Source of the DNA: an uncultured Eubacteriales bacterium
GTDB lineage: Bacteria; Bacillota; Clostridia; Christensenellales; Aristaeellaceae
Assembly: GCA_900553295.1 (NCBI GenBank)
Contig: USCR01000002.1
Location: 1 to 50,570, forward strand
Length of the DNA: 50,570 nt
Direction: 5' to 3'
Position numbers and translations under genes: made by a program. Of the stretch, positions 36,353-45,009 are shown in pieces. Under the pieces are notes generated by a model. The model saw only the letters and a program-made list of their open reading frames with translations. It was not told where the DNA came from and searched no databases. Position 1 is the first letter of the stretch. Each line of letters starts with the position of its first letter.

Positions 36353-36787
36353 GTGCTGGGATTTCTCTTTTCATTGATTGCCGGAGCGGCCATGAGCTTT
36401 CAGGGCGTAATGAATACGCGGCTGGGAGACAAGGTGGGCGTACTGGAAACCAATGTCTTTGTGCAGGGCACGGGGCTGGTGCTGGCCCTGGTCATTATGC
36501 TGATCTTTGGCAAGGGCAATCTGGCGCTGCTGCCGCAAGCGCCCTGGTATGCCTGGCTGGGCGGGTTACTGGCACCGGTGATCACCGTGACCGTCATGCT
36601 TGGCATGGGCATGCTCAACCCGCTACTGGCCGTTTCCACCATCCTGATTGCGCAACTTGGCGTCGCGGCGCTCATCGATAGCCTGGGTTGGCTGGGCGTT
36701 ACACCTGCGCCCTTCACCTGGCACAAAGTGGTTGGCCTGGTGCTGATGTGTGCCGGCGTGGTATTGATGAAGTTAAAAAGCGCGTGA
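36353..36787 (+). CDS. YdcZ/DUF606-family small transporter
   Basis: 144-residue membrane protein with about five hydrophobic helices, belonging to the drug/metabolite transporter superfamily subfamily DUF606 (YdcZ). Typical start GFLFSLIAGAAMSFQGVMNTRLGDKVG and end HKVVGLVLMCAGVVLMK. A GTG start was chosen because GGGAGGAG lies 6 nt upstream. The members often act as pairs; only one copy is visible here. Substrate unknown. A terminator follows 70 nt after the stop. Confidence 0.88.
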   Translation: MLGFLFSLIAGAAMSFQGVMNTRLGDKVGVLETNVFVQGTGLVLALVIMLIFGKGNLALLPQAPWYAWLGGLLAPVITVTVMLGMGMLNPLLAVSTILIAQLGVAALIDSLGWLGVTPAPFTWHKVVGLVLMCAGVVLMKLKSA

Positions 36788-36856
36788 GATTTGCTTTGTT
36801 GCGGGCTGTAGATTGCCTCTTTCGGCATGATGCGCCATCATGTATATCATTTTCTT

Positions 36857-36884
36857 CCTTTCGCGTCCAGCGAAAGGTTTTTTT
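36857..36884 (+). terminator. Terminator after the YdcZ-like gene
   Basis: CCTTTCGC (36857-36864), 5-nt loop, GCGAAAGG (36870-36877), then seven T. Separates the transporter from the spoIIA operon. Confidence 0.92.
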
Positions 36885-36929
36885 GTCGTACGGTTTTGCG
36901 GCGCAGCGCATAACTCGACCTTTTTCGAG

Positions 36930-36957
36930 GAAGGATACGACATGTATACGGAAGAAC
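36930..36957 (+). promoter_or_regulatory. Sigma-H-like promoter of the spoIIA operon
   Basis: GAAGGATAC (36930-36938) fits RnAGGAwWW except the last base, and GAAGAAC (36951-36957) fits RnnGAAT except the last base; spacing is 12 nt. In Bacillus subtilis spoIIA is transcribed by sigma-H. The ATG is 33 nt downstream. Confidence 0.5.
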
Positions 36958-36990
36958 TTCCCTTGCATTACTGGAAACAGGAGGTAAAGC

Positions 36991-37302
36991 ATGCTGCGTT
37001 CCTATTGCAAGCAGGATGCGCTGGTAGTCGCCCTGGATGGGGAACTGGATCATTTCTGTGCCCAGAGCATCCGCCGTCAGCTGGATGAAATGCTGGCGGA
37101 TCCTTCCGTCCGGTACCTGGTGCTGGACTTTGACAAGCTCACCTTCATGGACTCCTCCGGCATCGGCGTTATCCTGGGCCGCTACCGCATCCTGCGGGAC
37201 CGGGGCGGCAAAATGGCCGTATGCCATATGAATCCCCACATCGCCCGGATCTTTCACATGTCCGGGATGGATCGTATCATTCCCGAGCTGGACCGGGCAT
37301 AA
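36991..37302 (+). CDS. spoIIAA: SpoIIAA, anti-sigma-F antagonist
   Basis: 103-residue STAS-domain protein that frees sigma-F from SpoIIAB in the forespore. The phosphorylatable serine is in FMDSSGIGVILGRY (Ser56, equivalent to Ser58 of Bacillus). LDGELDH and MAVCHMNPHIARIFHMSGM are also typical. An AGGAGGT site precedes the ATG. First gene of a spoIIAA-spoIIAB-sigF operon, evidence that the organism sporulates or descends from a spore former. Confidence 0.96.
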   Translation: MLRSYCKQDALVVALDGELDHFCAQSIRRQLDEMLADPSVRYLVLDFDKLTFMDSSGIGVILGRYRILRDRGGKMAVCHMNPHIARIFHMSGMDRIIPELDRA

Positions 37303-37315
37303 GGAGGAATGCTTT

Positions 37316-37753
37316 ATGACGCGCAACCATATGGTGCTCACCTTCCCTTCCCTTGCGGAAAATGAATCCTTCGCCCGGGTGGCGGTGGCTGCCTTTGCGG
37401 TGCAGCTCAGCCCCACCCTCAGCGAAATTGCAGACCTGAAAACCGCCGTATCCGAGGCTGTAACCAACGCCATCGTCCATGGGTACGAAGGCTGCCGCGG
37501 AGAGATCACCCTGCGGGTCAGCTATGACGACCGTGGCGAGATGACCGTGGAGATTGAGGACCATGGCCGGGGTATTCCCGATGTGGCCCAGGCCATGGAG
37601 CCCTTTTATACTACGCAGCCTGAGCAGGAGCGTAGCGGCATGGGCTTTTCCGTCATGCAAACCTTCATGGATGATTTGGAGGTTGTGTCCCACCCCGGCG
37701 AAGGCACCCTGGTGCGCATGCGCAAGAAAATCGCCGCCGGGGTCCGGGCGTGA
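37316..37753 (+). CDS. spoIIAB: SpoIIAB, anti-sigma-F factor and kinase
   Basis: 145-residue GHKL-family ATPase that binds sigma-F and phosphorylates SpoIIAA. Motifs: N box SEAVTNAIVHGYEG, G1 box EIEDHGRGIPD, and G2 ERSGMGFSVMQTFMD. It begins 13 nt after spoIIAA with a TAAGGAGGAA site and overlaps sigF by 4 nt. Confidence 0.96.
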   Translation: MTRNHMVLTFPSLAENESFARVAVAAFAVQLSPTLSEIADLKTAVSEAVTNAIVHGYEGCRGEITLRVSYDDRGEMTVEIEDHGRGIPDVAQAMEPFYTTQPEQERSGMGFSVMQTFMDDLEVVSHPGEGTLVRMRKKIAAGVRA

Positions 37754-38451
37754 CCTCTGCCTTCACAAAGGATTCCGTTACCCCGGAGGAACGCCGCTAT
37801 GCGGAAGCGGCGGAGGATCATCTGCCCCTGGTCAAGATGCTCTGCCGCCGCTTTGCGCCGCTCAACCGAGAGCGGGAAGAGCTGTATCAACAGGGCTGCG
37901 TGGGGCTCATGAAGGCATTAAGCCGTTTTGACCCCTCCATGGGGGTGAAATTCTCCACCTACGCCGTCCCGGTTATCCTGGGGGAGATGCGGACCCTCAC
38001 CCGTATCAGCGCCCCTTGCCATATTCCCCGGCAGGACCGGGAACTGCGGGCCAGGGTTCGCCGGGCCGAGGCCTTGCTTCGCCAGCAAAACCATCGGGAA
38101 CCCACGGTAACCGAGCTGGCCATGGCCCTTCGCATGGACCCTGCGGAGCTCACCCTGGCCATGGAAGAAATTGCAACCGTTCCCCTGGACGCGCCGCTGG
38201 GCGGCAGCACGCATCCCGTAGCCGAGCTTATTCCCGATCCGCAGGGAGAAAGCTGGCTGAACAAGCTGCTCCTGCAGGATATGCTGGAACGCTTGCCCCA
38301 GCGGGAGCGCAAGCTGCTTTATCTGCGCTGGCGTCAAGGCTTGACACAGGCAGAAACGGCCCGTGCCCTGGGCATGACCCAGGTCCAGGTTTCCCGGGCG
38401 GAAATGCGGCTGAAAAGCCAGCTTCGCCGCCAATGGATGGACAGCGGTTAA
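37750..38451 (+). CDS. sigF: Sigma-F, forespore sigma factor
   Basis: 233-residue sigma-70 family factor that starts forespore gene expression after asymmetric division. Region 2 includes REREELYQQGCVGLMKALSRFDPSMGVKFSTYAVPVILGEMR; region 4 contains QAETARALGMTQVQVSRAEMRL. It begins with GTG, overlapping the spoIIAB stop (GTGA) and lacking its own ribosome site, so expression is probably coupled. In Bacillus the operon is often followed by spoVA genes; here it is not. Confidence 0.95.
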   Translation: MTSAFTKDSVTPEERRYAEAAEDHLPLVKMLCRRFAPLNREREELYQQGCVGLMKALSRFDPSMGVKFSTYAVPVILGEMRTLTRISAPCHIPRQDRELRARVRRAEALLRQQNHREPTVTELAMALRMDPAELTLAMEEIATVPLDAPLGGSTHPVAELIPDPQGESWLNKLLLQDMLERLPQRERKLLYLRWRQGLTQAETARALGMTQVQVSRAEMRLKSQLRRQWMDSG

Positions 38452-38452
38452 G

Positions 38453-38537
38453 AAAACGAAAAACTTTCCCTCTTCCTCTCGCAGGATTCCGCAGGCCGGA
38501 CGCGAATATACAATGCCAGTTTCCTGATTTTCGTTTT
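38453..38537. repeat. Inverted repeat AAAACGAAAA / TTTTCGTTTT
   Basis: Two perfect 10-bp arms (38453-38462, 38528-38537) lie 65 nt apart in the gap between sigF and the MATE gene. The first starts two nt after the sigF stop; the second ends near the MATE ribosome site. A long-range stem could hide that site or mark the operon end. Confidence 0.5.
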
Positions 38538-38557
38538 GCAAAGGAGCGTTCGTTGCC

Positions 38558-39931
38558 ATGCCTGCCCGCACCAAAGATATGACCCGCGGCAATCCCACAC
38601 GCCTTATCCTGACCTTTTGCCTGCCCATCGTCGCAGGAAACCTGTTCCAGCAGCTGTACAGCCTGGTGGATACCCTGGTGATCGGCCAGGTGGAGGGCGT
38701 AACGGCCTTGGCCGCGGTGTCTGCCGCGGGGTGGCTTGACTGGCTGGTGCTGGGGCTGGCCATGGGACTGGCGCAGGGCTTTTCCATTCAGGTGGCGCAG
38801 TGCTTCGGCGCGGCAGACTATACCGGCCTTCGCCGGGCCGTGGGACAGAGCCTGCTGCTGTCCGCGGGGGTGGTGGTACTGCTGACTGTACTCTCCCAGT
38901 CCCTGCTCTATCCCGCGCTGGTGCTCCTGCGTTCTCCCGCAAATACCATCGACCTCACCTGCGAATATCTCCGCATCATTTTCAGCGGCATTACCCTGGT
39001 CATGGGGTTCAACCTGCTGTCGGGTATTCTGCGCTCCTTGGGAGACAGCCGCACACCGCTGTATGCCATGACCGCGGCAGCGCTGTGCAACATTGCGCTG
39101 GACATCCTCTTTGTTGCGGCTTTCCATTGGGGTGTATCCGGCGTCGCCATCGCCACGGTGATCTCTCAGGGTGTTTCCTGCCTGATCTGCCTGATTGCCC
39201 TGCGAAAGATTACCTTTTTGCGTCTATCCCGCGCCGACCTGCGCCCCGATACACGGTCCATGGGTACACTCCTGCGTCTGGGGCTGCCGGTGGCCTTTCA
39301 AAATGGCATTATCGCCATGGGCGGGCTGGTGCTTCAGGGCGTTGTGAATGGCTTTGGCTTCATCTTCATGGCCGGCTTCAATGCCTCGTCGCGGCTTACG
39401 GGGTTGGTTGAGCTGGCGGGTTCCTCCCTGGGCAGCGCCATGGGAACCTTTGCCGGGCAAAACCTGGGGGCCGGGCGGCTGGACCGGGTACAGCTGGGGC
39501 TGAGGCGCGCGTCGCAGATTGCCGTAGGCATGGCGCTGATAGTGGCCGCCTGCATGCTGCTGTGGGGCAAGGAGCTGCTGTCACTGTTCATCAACGATCA
39601 GCCGGAACTGGTGGATCAGGTGCTGACGGTTGCCTACCGTTACCTGGCGGTCATGAGCCTGGGACTGTTTATGCTCTATCTGCTGTTCGTCTACCGCTCC
39701 ACGCTGCAGGGGTTGGGAGACACCATCATTCCCATGGTCTCCGGCATTGTGGAGCTGGCCATGCGTATAGGCTGCGTACTATTGCTGCCGCTGCTCATCG
39801 GTGAATGGGGCGTGTACATTGCCGAGATATCCGCGTGGATCGGCGCGGCTATTTTGCTCATCTGGGGATACTACCATCGGATGCGCCGCCTGCGTGCACG
39901 CCTTTCCATCGCATCGGATGCTGCCCTGTAA
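38558..39931 (+). CDS. MATE-family efflux transporter
   Basis: 457-residue multidrug/toxin exporter, twelve hydrophobic helices, cation-coupled. The N-terminal pattern TRGNPTRLILTFCLPIVAGNLFQQLYSLVDTLVIGQ and a second-half repeat (LPVAFQNGIIAMGGLVLQGVVNGFG) are typical. Ribosome site AAAGGAG is 11 nt from the ATG, a long spacing. It lies 106 nt after sigF and has its own downstream terminator. Substrate unknown. Confidence 0.95.
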   Translation: MPARTKDMTRGNPTRLILTFCLPIVAGNLFQQLYSLVDTLVIGQVEGVTALAAVSAAGWLDWLVLGLAMGLAQGFSIQVAQCFGAADYTGLRRAVGQSLLLSAGVVVLLTVLSQSLLYPALVLLRSPANTIDLTCEYLRIIFSGITLVMGFNLLSGILRSLGDSRTPLYAMTAAALCNIALDILFVAAFHWGVSGVAIATVISQGVSCLICLIALRKITFLRLSRADLRPDTRSMGTLLRLGLPVAFQNGIIAMGGLVLQGVVNGFGFIFMAGFNASSRLTGLVELAGSSLGSAMGTFAGQNLGAGRLDRVQLGLRRASQIAVGMALIVAACMLLWGKELLSLFINDQPELVDQVLTVAYRYLAVMSLGLFMLYLLFVYRSTLQGLGDTIIPMVSGIVELAMRIGCVLLLPLLIGEWGVYIAEISAWIGAAILLIWGYYHRMRRLRARLSIASDAAL

Positions 39932-39948
39932 TCCTGCATTTTGTTTCT

Positions 39949-39985
39949 TGCGCTCCTGTATATGCCAGACAGGGGCGCATTTTTT
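39949..39985 (+). terminator. Terminator after the MATE gene
   Basis: TGCGCTCCTGT (39949-39959) pairs with ACAGGGGCGCA (39969-39979), 11 positions with one G-U, followed by six T. Confidence 0.88.
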
Positions 39986-40019
39986 ACAACTTTCTTCCTT
40001 GTACGGTCCCAGTCCATGT

Positions 40020-40025
40020 TATAAT
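40020..40025 (+). promoter_or_regulatory. Extended -10 box for the secreted SH3-like gene
   Basis: TATAAT preceded by TGT (extended -10). The best -35 candidate, TTGTAC at 39999-40004, is only 15 nt away. It is 57 nt before the ATG. Confidence 0.5.
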
Positions 40026-40082
40026 CATAAAAAAGGCGCCTGGACGGCGCGTCGCACAAGGAGACAGGAGGAGATTTACAAA

Positions 40083-41546
40083 ATGAAAAAGCATTTGCTT
40101 GCGCTGTCGCTCAGTTTGATACTCCTCGCAGTGCTGCCCTGGTACGCCAGGGCAAATCAGTGGGGGATCTCCGGAGAGCTATACACCGCCGTGTCCGACG
40201 CAGGCGATACATGGGATGCCTATAGCGTCATGGAGCAAGCCTCGGGAACTTTGGCCATTATGAAATCCAAATACCATCATGTGCTCATGTGCCTGATGGA
40301 TGACGGACTCCACACCTATACCAAAGCCGTCTATCAACCCGGAAAAACGGACGCAGAGGCCGCGCTGGAAGCGGCAGGCGACGGGTTCACCCTATCCTAC
40401 GGGACGGATGAAACGTATTCCTTTTGCCCGGCAGAAGAAGGCTACATGCTGGAACAGGCGCGGGTAGGCGATTTGATCCTGACTGGATGTCGCGATGAGG
40501 AGACCGGCGATATATACCGCTATGAGGCCGTTCAGGGTTCAGAAAGCGCCACCTGGTATGCTTCCCAGCACCTGGGAGAGTTCAATATTACTTTGTTTCC
40601 ACGGAGCGTGGCGGAAATCCGCCGGCTGAACCTGCTGGGGGGCGCGTTGGCCAGCGGAGACAGCCTGTTTCCGCGCTTGGACGGAGACACGCCCGCTCTC
40701 CGGCGCTTTGCTGGGGTAGGCACAGGCACCGAGGCGGTATATTCCGCCCCTTACGAGGAAAGCGCATGGCGCGCTGCGGATGGCAAAGCAGCCGTTGGTC
40801 TTGCGGGGGAATTGTGGTACCTGCGCAGCTATTATGACGCCTTCACTGACAAGGCCTACGCATGCATCCGCTATGCTGTCAGCCAGCGTACCCATCGCAT
40901 CGGTTACATTCGTGGCACAACGCTGGACCCGGACGCCGACACCGCCTGGGCGGAAACGGACAGCGTCTGGGCTCCCTATGACCAACTGCTCAGCGTACCC
41001 TTGCGTGCTGTCAGCGATACCTATCTCACTGATGATCCGGATGTGTCCCAGTACCCGCAGTTTGCCGTGCCCGCCGGTACATTGTTCGATTGCATGGCCT
41101 TATACGGCGAATCCTATGCCTACGTGGGTGCTGAGGTCCGGGATGGTCAGTTTGTGGACGGCGGGGCCATTGTATGGGGGTTTGTTCCCCTGCGGGCCCT
41201 GGAGCCGCTTTTTGCCCAGGAGGCGCCGCAATCTATTCGTGATTCCCTGGTAGGCACCTGGTCCATTAGCGCAGGAGGAAGCATGATTCCAGACCCCATC
41301 ACGTTCTACGCAGATGGAACCTATCAGACGCCCTACGGCCAGGGTACCTGGATCGTGCGCGTGTACAACCCTGGATGCAACCTCTACTGGAACAATCCCC
41401 CCTATGAGTTGTGGCTCACCGATACGGATACGGGAATGGTCACGGTGCGTGGGCTCTCTTTCCAGCAAGGTGGCTTCTCCCTGAGCAACAGCGAAGGCAG
41501 CGGCGGATATGAGCCCACCACGGAGCTGCCCGGCAGCAACGGCTGA
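40083..41546 (+). CDS. Secreted protein with SH3-like modules, unknown function
   Basis: 487-residue exported protein. The signal peptide (LALSLSLILLAVLPWYARA) ends near residue 24. The middle (about 210-390) looks like two bacterial SH3-type modules: EAVYSAPYEESAW...IGYIRG and LSVPLRAVSDTYL...WGFVPLRAL, with the usual final GY/GFV turn. The last 90 residues resemble a lipocalin-like beta-barrel (VGTWSI, FYADGTYQ, GTWIV). Such proteins often bind cell-wall material. The ATG follows CAGGAGG. It stands alone, convergent with plsC with only 10 nt between stops. Confidence 0.75.
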   Translation: MKKHLLALSLSLILLAVLPWYARANQWGISGELYTAVSDAGDTWDAYSVMEQASGTLAIMKSKYHHVLMCLMDDGLHTYTKAVYQPGKTDAEAALEAAGDGFTLSYGTDETYSFCPAEEGYMLEQARVGDLILTGCRDEETGDIYRYEAVQGSESATWYASQHLGEFNITLFPRSVAEIRRLNLLGGALASGDSLFPRLDGDTPALRRFAGVGTGTEAVYSAPYEESAWRAADGKAAVGLAGELWYLRSYYDAFTDKAYACIRYAVSQRTHRIGYIRGTTLDPDADTAWAETDSVWAPYDQLLSVPLRAVSDTYLTDDPDVSQYPQFAVPAGTLFDCMALYGESYAYVGAEVRDGQFVDGGAIVWGFVPLRALEPLFAQEAPQSIRDSLVGTWSISAGGSMIPDPITFYADGTYQTPYGQGTWIVRVYNPGCNLYWNNPPYELWLTDTDTGMVTVRGLSFQQGGFSLSNSEGSGGYEPTTELPGSNG

Positions 41547-41556
41547 GTGGCGCAAT

Positions 41557-42204
41557 TCACCGTTTTGCTTCCAGCAGGTCCCGCAAGCGGAACATCTCCT
41601 GCTCCAGGCGCTTGGTTTCCGCGGCGATACCCGCTGCATCCAAGGTTCCTTCCTGAGTATGCAGCAGGAAGGGTTCCCCCACCATGCAGCGGAATCGCTT
41701 GCCGAAAAAGTAATGATATTCTCCGTTGTGGTATACCGGCAGCAGCGGCACCTTCGCCATGTAGGCCAGGGTTACCGCTCCTGGCTTAAAGGGCTGCATC
41801 TGTTTTTGAAAATTGCATTTTCCCTCCGGGCAGATGTAGACATGCTCCTGATCCTTGACCAAAATGCGTCTGCACTGCCGCAGCCAATCCACGGTCACAT
41901 GATCCCGGTCCACCGAAACACACCCCAGGCGACGCAGCAACCAGCCCAGGGCAGGCTTGTCCATGAACTCCTTGGCGCTCACCCCGTGAATCTTCTTCCC
42001 GGGGAAGAGCGTGCAAAGCGCCGCGCCATCCATGCCGCGCACGTGGTTACTGACCATAATCATTGGGGAGCGGAACGCCTCCTGCCGCGCCCGATCCGAA
42101 ACATAGGAAATTTTCGGGCGGAACGCCAGGCGGATGAGTCCCATCAGCGTCCAGCGAATGCACCGGTTCAAGACACCGTTTCGTGTCCGCAAACATGCTC
42201 TCAT
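41557..42204 (-). CDS. plsC: 1-acyl-sn-glycerol-3-phosphate acyltransferase-like
   Basis: 215-residue PlsC-family acyltransferase making phosphatidic acid at the inner membrane face. The HX4D motif is His54-Asp59 in SNHVRGMDG. The second motif reads PEGKCN where most have PEGTR, and a proline-bearing VPLLPVYHNG block follows. The variation leaves the acyl acceptor unproven. The start overlaps the HAD gene by 4 nt. Last gene of a four-gene minus-strand set. Confidence 0.88.
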   Translation of the reverse strand: MRACLRTRNGVLNRCIRWTLMGLIRLAFRPKISYVSDRARQEAFRSPMIMVSNHVRGMDGAALCTLFPGKKIHGVSAKEFMDKPALGWLLRRLGCVSVDRDHVTVDWLRQCRRILVKDQEHVYICPEGKCNFQKQMQPFKPGAVTLAYMAKVPLLPVYHNGEYHYFFGKRFRCMVGEPFLLHTQEGTLDAAGIAAETKRLEQEMFRLRDLLEAKR

Positions 42205-43043
42205 ACGCTCTCTCCATCCAGGGCAAAACGTCGGATTGCTTCCGCCACGCCGAAGCGGTCGTTGGACGCGGTACGGTACTTGGCCGCGGCAAGCGCGCCA
42301 GGGGTGGCGTTTTCCACCGCAACACCCACGCCGGCACAGGTCAGCATGGGGATATCGTTCTCATTATCCCCCAGGGTCATCACCTGATCCATGGGAATGT
42401 CCAAGCGCCGGGCCAGGGCCGTAACAGCGGCACCTTTGTTCACGCCCCGGGGCATAATCTCCAGGTTGTTGCACCAGCTGCTGCTCACTTCCAGGCCGGG
42501 AAGCCGCCGGGCGATCTCCTGGCGGATTTTTTCCAGGACGCCGGTCATGGCCTCATCCACCACCACCAGCTTGTTCACCCCCTGTGCAAGCATTTGTTGC
42601 AGGCGTTCCTCCTGGTTCACTGCAACGCGGGTTTTCCCGCCGGGTCTGCGCAAGTTGGTGCCCACGTTGATTTCCCAATCGTCGCTGGGTGCCATGTTCA
42701 CCACCAGGTCATTGCCGCTGAAAATCTCATAATGCAATCCCGGATACGCCTGTAATATACCGCGCAGGGCTTGGGCATCCGCGGGTTGCATGGTGTGGCT
42801 GCTTACGCAGGGGCCATGGGGCACATCCAGGCAATAACTGCCGTTTAGGGCCAGAATATGCACGTTCAAGCCCGCATCCGAAGCAAAAAAGCTCATATCC
42901 TCCGGCATACGGCCGCTGCACAGCGCCACATGAATTCCGCGTGCAGCGGCTTGCTTCATGGCACGCAGGTTTTCATCCGGAATCCCCGTAACCCCATGGA
43001 CCAGCAGCGTCCCGTCCATGTCGGTGGCAATCAGTCGAATCAT
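42201..43043 (-). CDS. Cof-type HAD phosphatase
   Basis: 280-residue haloacid dehalogenase-superfamily phosphatase, Cof/IIB subgroup. Motif I DMDGTLL (about 8-14), motif II threonine/serine region CSGRMPED, the large cap domain, NKGAAVTALA and motif IV GDNENDIPML are present. Such enzymes dephosphorylate sugar phosphates, FMN or similar; substrate unknown. Preceded by GAGGAAAG. Confidence 0.93.
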   Translation of the reverse strand: MIRLIATDMDGTLLVHGVTGIPDENLRAMKQAAARGIHVALCSGRMPEDMSFFASDAGLNVHILALNGSYCLDVPHGPCVSSHTMQPADAQALRGILQAYPGLHYEIFSGNDLVVNMAPSDDWEINVGTNLRRPGGKTRVAVNQEERLQQMLAQGVNKLVVVDEAMTGVLEKIRQEIARRLPGLEVSSSWCNNLEIMPRGVNKGAAVTALARRLDIPMDQVMTLGDNENDIPMLTCAGVGVAVENATPGALAAAKYRTASNDRFGVAEAIRRFALDGESV

Positions 43044-43068
43044 GGTTTCTTTCCTCGCTTTATGGTAC

Positions 43069-43929
43069 TTAGAAGGGACAGGGAATCGTAAAGGTATGTC
43101 CCTCCACTTCCGGCAGTCGTCCCCCCGTGTACAGGGTCAACCTGGTGGCGCACAGCATCAGCCGACGAGCTTTGTTCGCACGGTTAAAGGCACGGTCACC
43201 ATATACATCGTCCCCCAGCAGCGGATGGCCCAGCGCAGCCATGTGCGCACGGATTTGATGGGTACGGCCGGTAATCAGCTCCACCCGCAGGCGGCTGATG
43301 GGGCCGGCCTCCAGGGTTTCGTAGGCGGTCGCAATGGGTTTGCTGCCCGGGGTTTCATGGTCATGTATCGTAACACGGGCGGCCGCAGCATCCTTGGTCA
43401 GGTAGGCCCTGCACAAGGCCTGGGGCGGCTTGGGAATGCCCCGCACCAGGCAGGTGTATTCCTTCTTGGGGAGTCGCTCCCGAAAGGCATCCTCCAGAAT
43501 GGCCTGCGCTTCCTGGTTCTTGGCAAAAAGCACCAGCCCACTGGTCTGGTTATCCAAGCGGTGCACAGGCTGCGGAGACGCTGCTTCTCCCCGCTGGCGG
43601 GCATAGCGGGCCACCATATCCGTCAAGGTAGCGCCGCCCCCCGCATCCTCGGTGACGGAAATGCCGGGCCGCTTGTTAATCAGCAGCAGGTTGGCATCCT
43701 CATACACCACATCCAGCGCAGGAGACTGCTCCATCACATACACCTGCACCCATTCTCCACCGTGTACCCGCAGATCGGCTTTGACCCGCTTGCCGTCCAC
43801 CTTAACGTCCCGATGGGTAAAAGCATCCCGAAGCGCCCAGGACGGGAGCTCCGGGAAAGTACGGCGCAGGGCAGCGTCCAGCCGCTGCCCCTGAAGTGCC
43901 GGATCAATATGCGTTTGATAGCAGGCCAT
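43069..43929 (-). CDS. RluA-family pseudouridine synthase
   Basis: 286-residue enzyme converting uridine to pseudouridine in rRNA or tRNA. The catalytic Asp is in VHRLDNQTSGLVLFAK. An N-terminal S4-like domain (LDAALRRTFPELP to GKRVKAD) and the terminal block RTHQIRAHMAALGHPLLGDDVYG are typical. The ATG at 43929 was chosen because it overlaps the preceding stop by one base (TGATG); a longer start lacks family similarity. Target site unknown. Confidence 0.92.
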   Translation of the reverse strand: MACYQTHIDPALQGQRLDAALRRTFPELPSWALRDAFTHRDVKVDGKRVKADLRVHGGEWVQVYVMEQSPALDVVYEDANLLLINKRPGISVTEDAGGGATLTDMVARYARQRGEAASPQPVHRLDNQTSGLVLFAKNQEAQAILEDAFRERLPKKEYTCLVRGIPKPPQALCRAYLTKDAAAARVTIHDHETPGSKPIATAYETLEAGPISRLRVELITGRTHQIRAHMAALGHPLLGDDVYGDRAFNRANKARRLMLCATRLTLYTGGRLPEVEGHTFTIPCPF

Positions 43930-44966
43930 CAGTGCATCACCGCCGATTTCATCAGTGCCCATCGGGGTGTTTGCTGGTAAATCATTCGCACACCTTCCAG
44001 CATGGCCGGCGTGGGCAACACCAGCAGCAGAGAGGAAAGCACCTCGTTCATTTCCTCCAGGGACACGCCTTGCTTTGCCAGCATGCGTAAATCCTCCACC
44101 GCTTCCTCCAGGGTGATTTCGGGCCGTACCGCTCCCCGCAGCAGTCCCTGCATCATCTGTGTCAGAGGAATCTCCTCAGGGAAGGCACCGTTGATGGCTC
44201 CGATCAAGATCGTTTCGTTCATCTCAAAGGTAAGCTCGGCATGCCGCACCTCATGGATGAGCCGTTCCGGTTCAGCCAACCCGGGATGCAGCAGCACCAT
44301 GGCACCCTGCTCATCGTAGAAATAATCATAGGACGCGCGCAGAAAGCGCATGGCCAGATGCGTCTGGGACGTGTCACCGTTGAGCACATCAGTGAGCAGG
44401 TGCCGCAGGGGCTGCCCAAAGTGCAGGAATCCACTGATATACAGTAGCCCACGAATCGTGGCGTCAAAGCGGAAAACCAGCTGCCGGGTCTTGTCATGTT
44501 CCGGATCTTCCAGTTCCCGGCGAAGGGGTTGCCACAGGGTTCGGGGAAGGCAGAGAATGAAACGGTCCTCCTCCTGCCGTAAGTAGCACCACATCCTCGC
44601 CAGCAGCGACTCCGCCGCAGCCGCTTCCTCCACATCCATGAGTTCCGCTTCCCCGTCGAAGAGCAGCATCCGCTCCACCAACATGTGTTCCTGCACGGAA
44701 AGCAGCGCAGCCTCCCGTGGAAGCTGCGCCAACACGCGGTTTTGCAGGCCCTCGACCGTATGCAGCATGTTATGGTCTTTCTGCTCCCCCGCCTCGTAGG
44801 ACGTGGCCCAGAGTTCCTCCACATGCGCGTCGTCACAGCCGGAAAACAAGCCGAAGCCCAGATAGGCCGATAGCCTTTTTTCGCATGCCTCCAGCTGCTG
44901 AAGCCGCAGCACGCTCATGGTCTTATCCGCCCAATTCAGCGTTTGTACATTGCTTTCCCGTTGCAT
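43929..44966 (-). CDS. Unknown acidic helical protein, 345 aa
   Basis: I recognise no family. The sequence is rich in Leu, Glu and Ala, with no signal peptide or membrane helix, so it is a cytoplasmic alpha-helical protein. Noted segments: LSAYLGFGLFSGCDDAHVEELW (N-terminal), a Glu/Ala-rich helix near 110-125, LLYISGFLHFGQPLRHLL (about 170-190), and ALMKSAVMH at the end. GGGAGG lies 4 nt before the ATG. Its stop overlaps the RluA-like gene by one base (TGATG), so the two are translationally coupled and a role in ribosome or RNA modification is conceivable. Confidence 0.8.
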   Translation of the reverse strand: MQRESNVQTLNWADKTMSVLRLQQLEACEKRLSAYLGFGLFSGCDDAHVEELWATSYEAGEQKDHNMLHTVEGLQNRVLAQLPREAALLSVQEHMLVERMLLFDGEAELMDVEEAAAAESLLARMWCYLRQEEDRFILCLPRTLWQPLRRELEDPEHDKTRQLVFRFDATIRGLLYISGFLHFGQPLRHLLTDVLNGDTSQTHLAMRFLRASYDYFYDEQGAMVLLHPGLAEPERLIHEVRHAELTFEMNETILIGAINGAFPEEIPLTQMMQGLLRGAVRPEITLEEAVEDLRMLAKQGVSLEEMNEVLSSLLLVLPTPAMLEGVRMIYQQTPRWALMKSAVMH

Positions 44967-45009
44967 GAAGCCTCCCCGCCCGCCTCGCGTATCAAGCGGA
45001 GGCGTAATT

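Noticed and set aside
41530..41575. Bidirectional terminator between the convergent secreted-protein and plsC genes
   Set aside because: Only a weak AACGG/CCGTT hairpin with a few T is visible, so the call is not supported.
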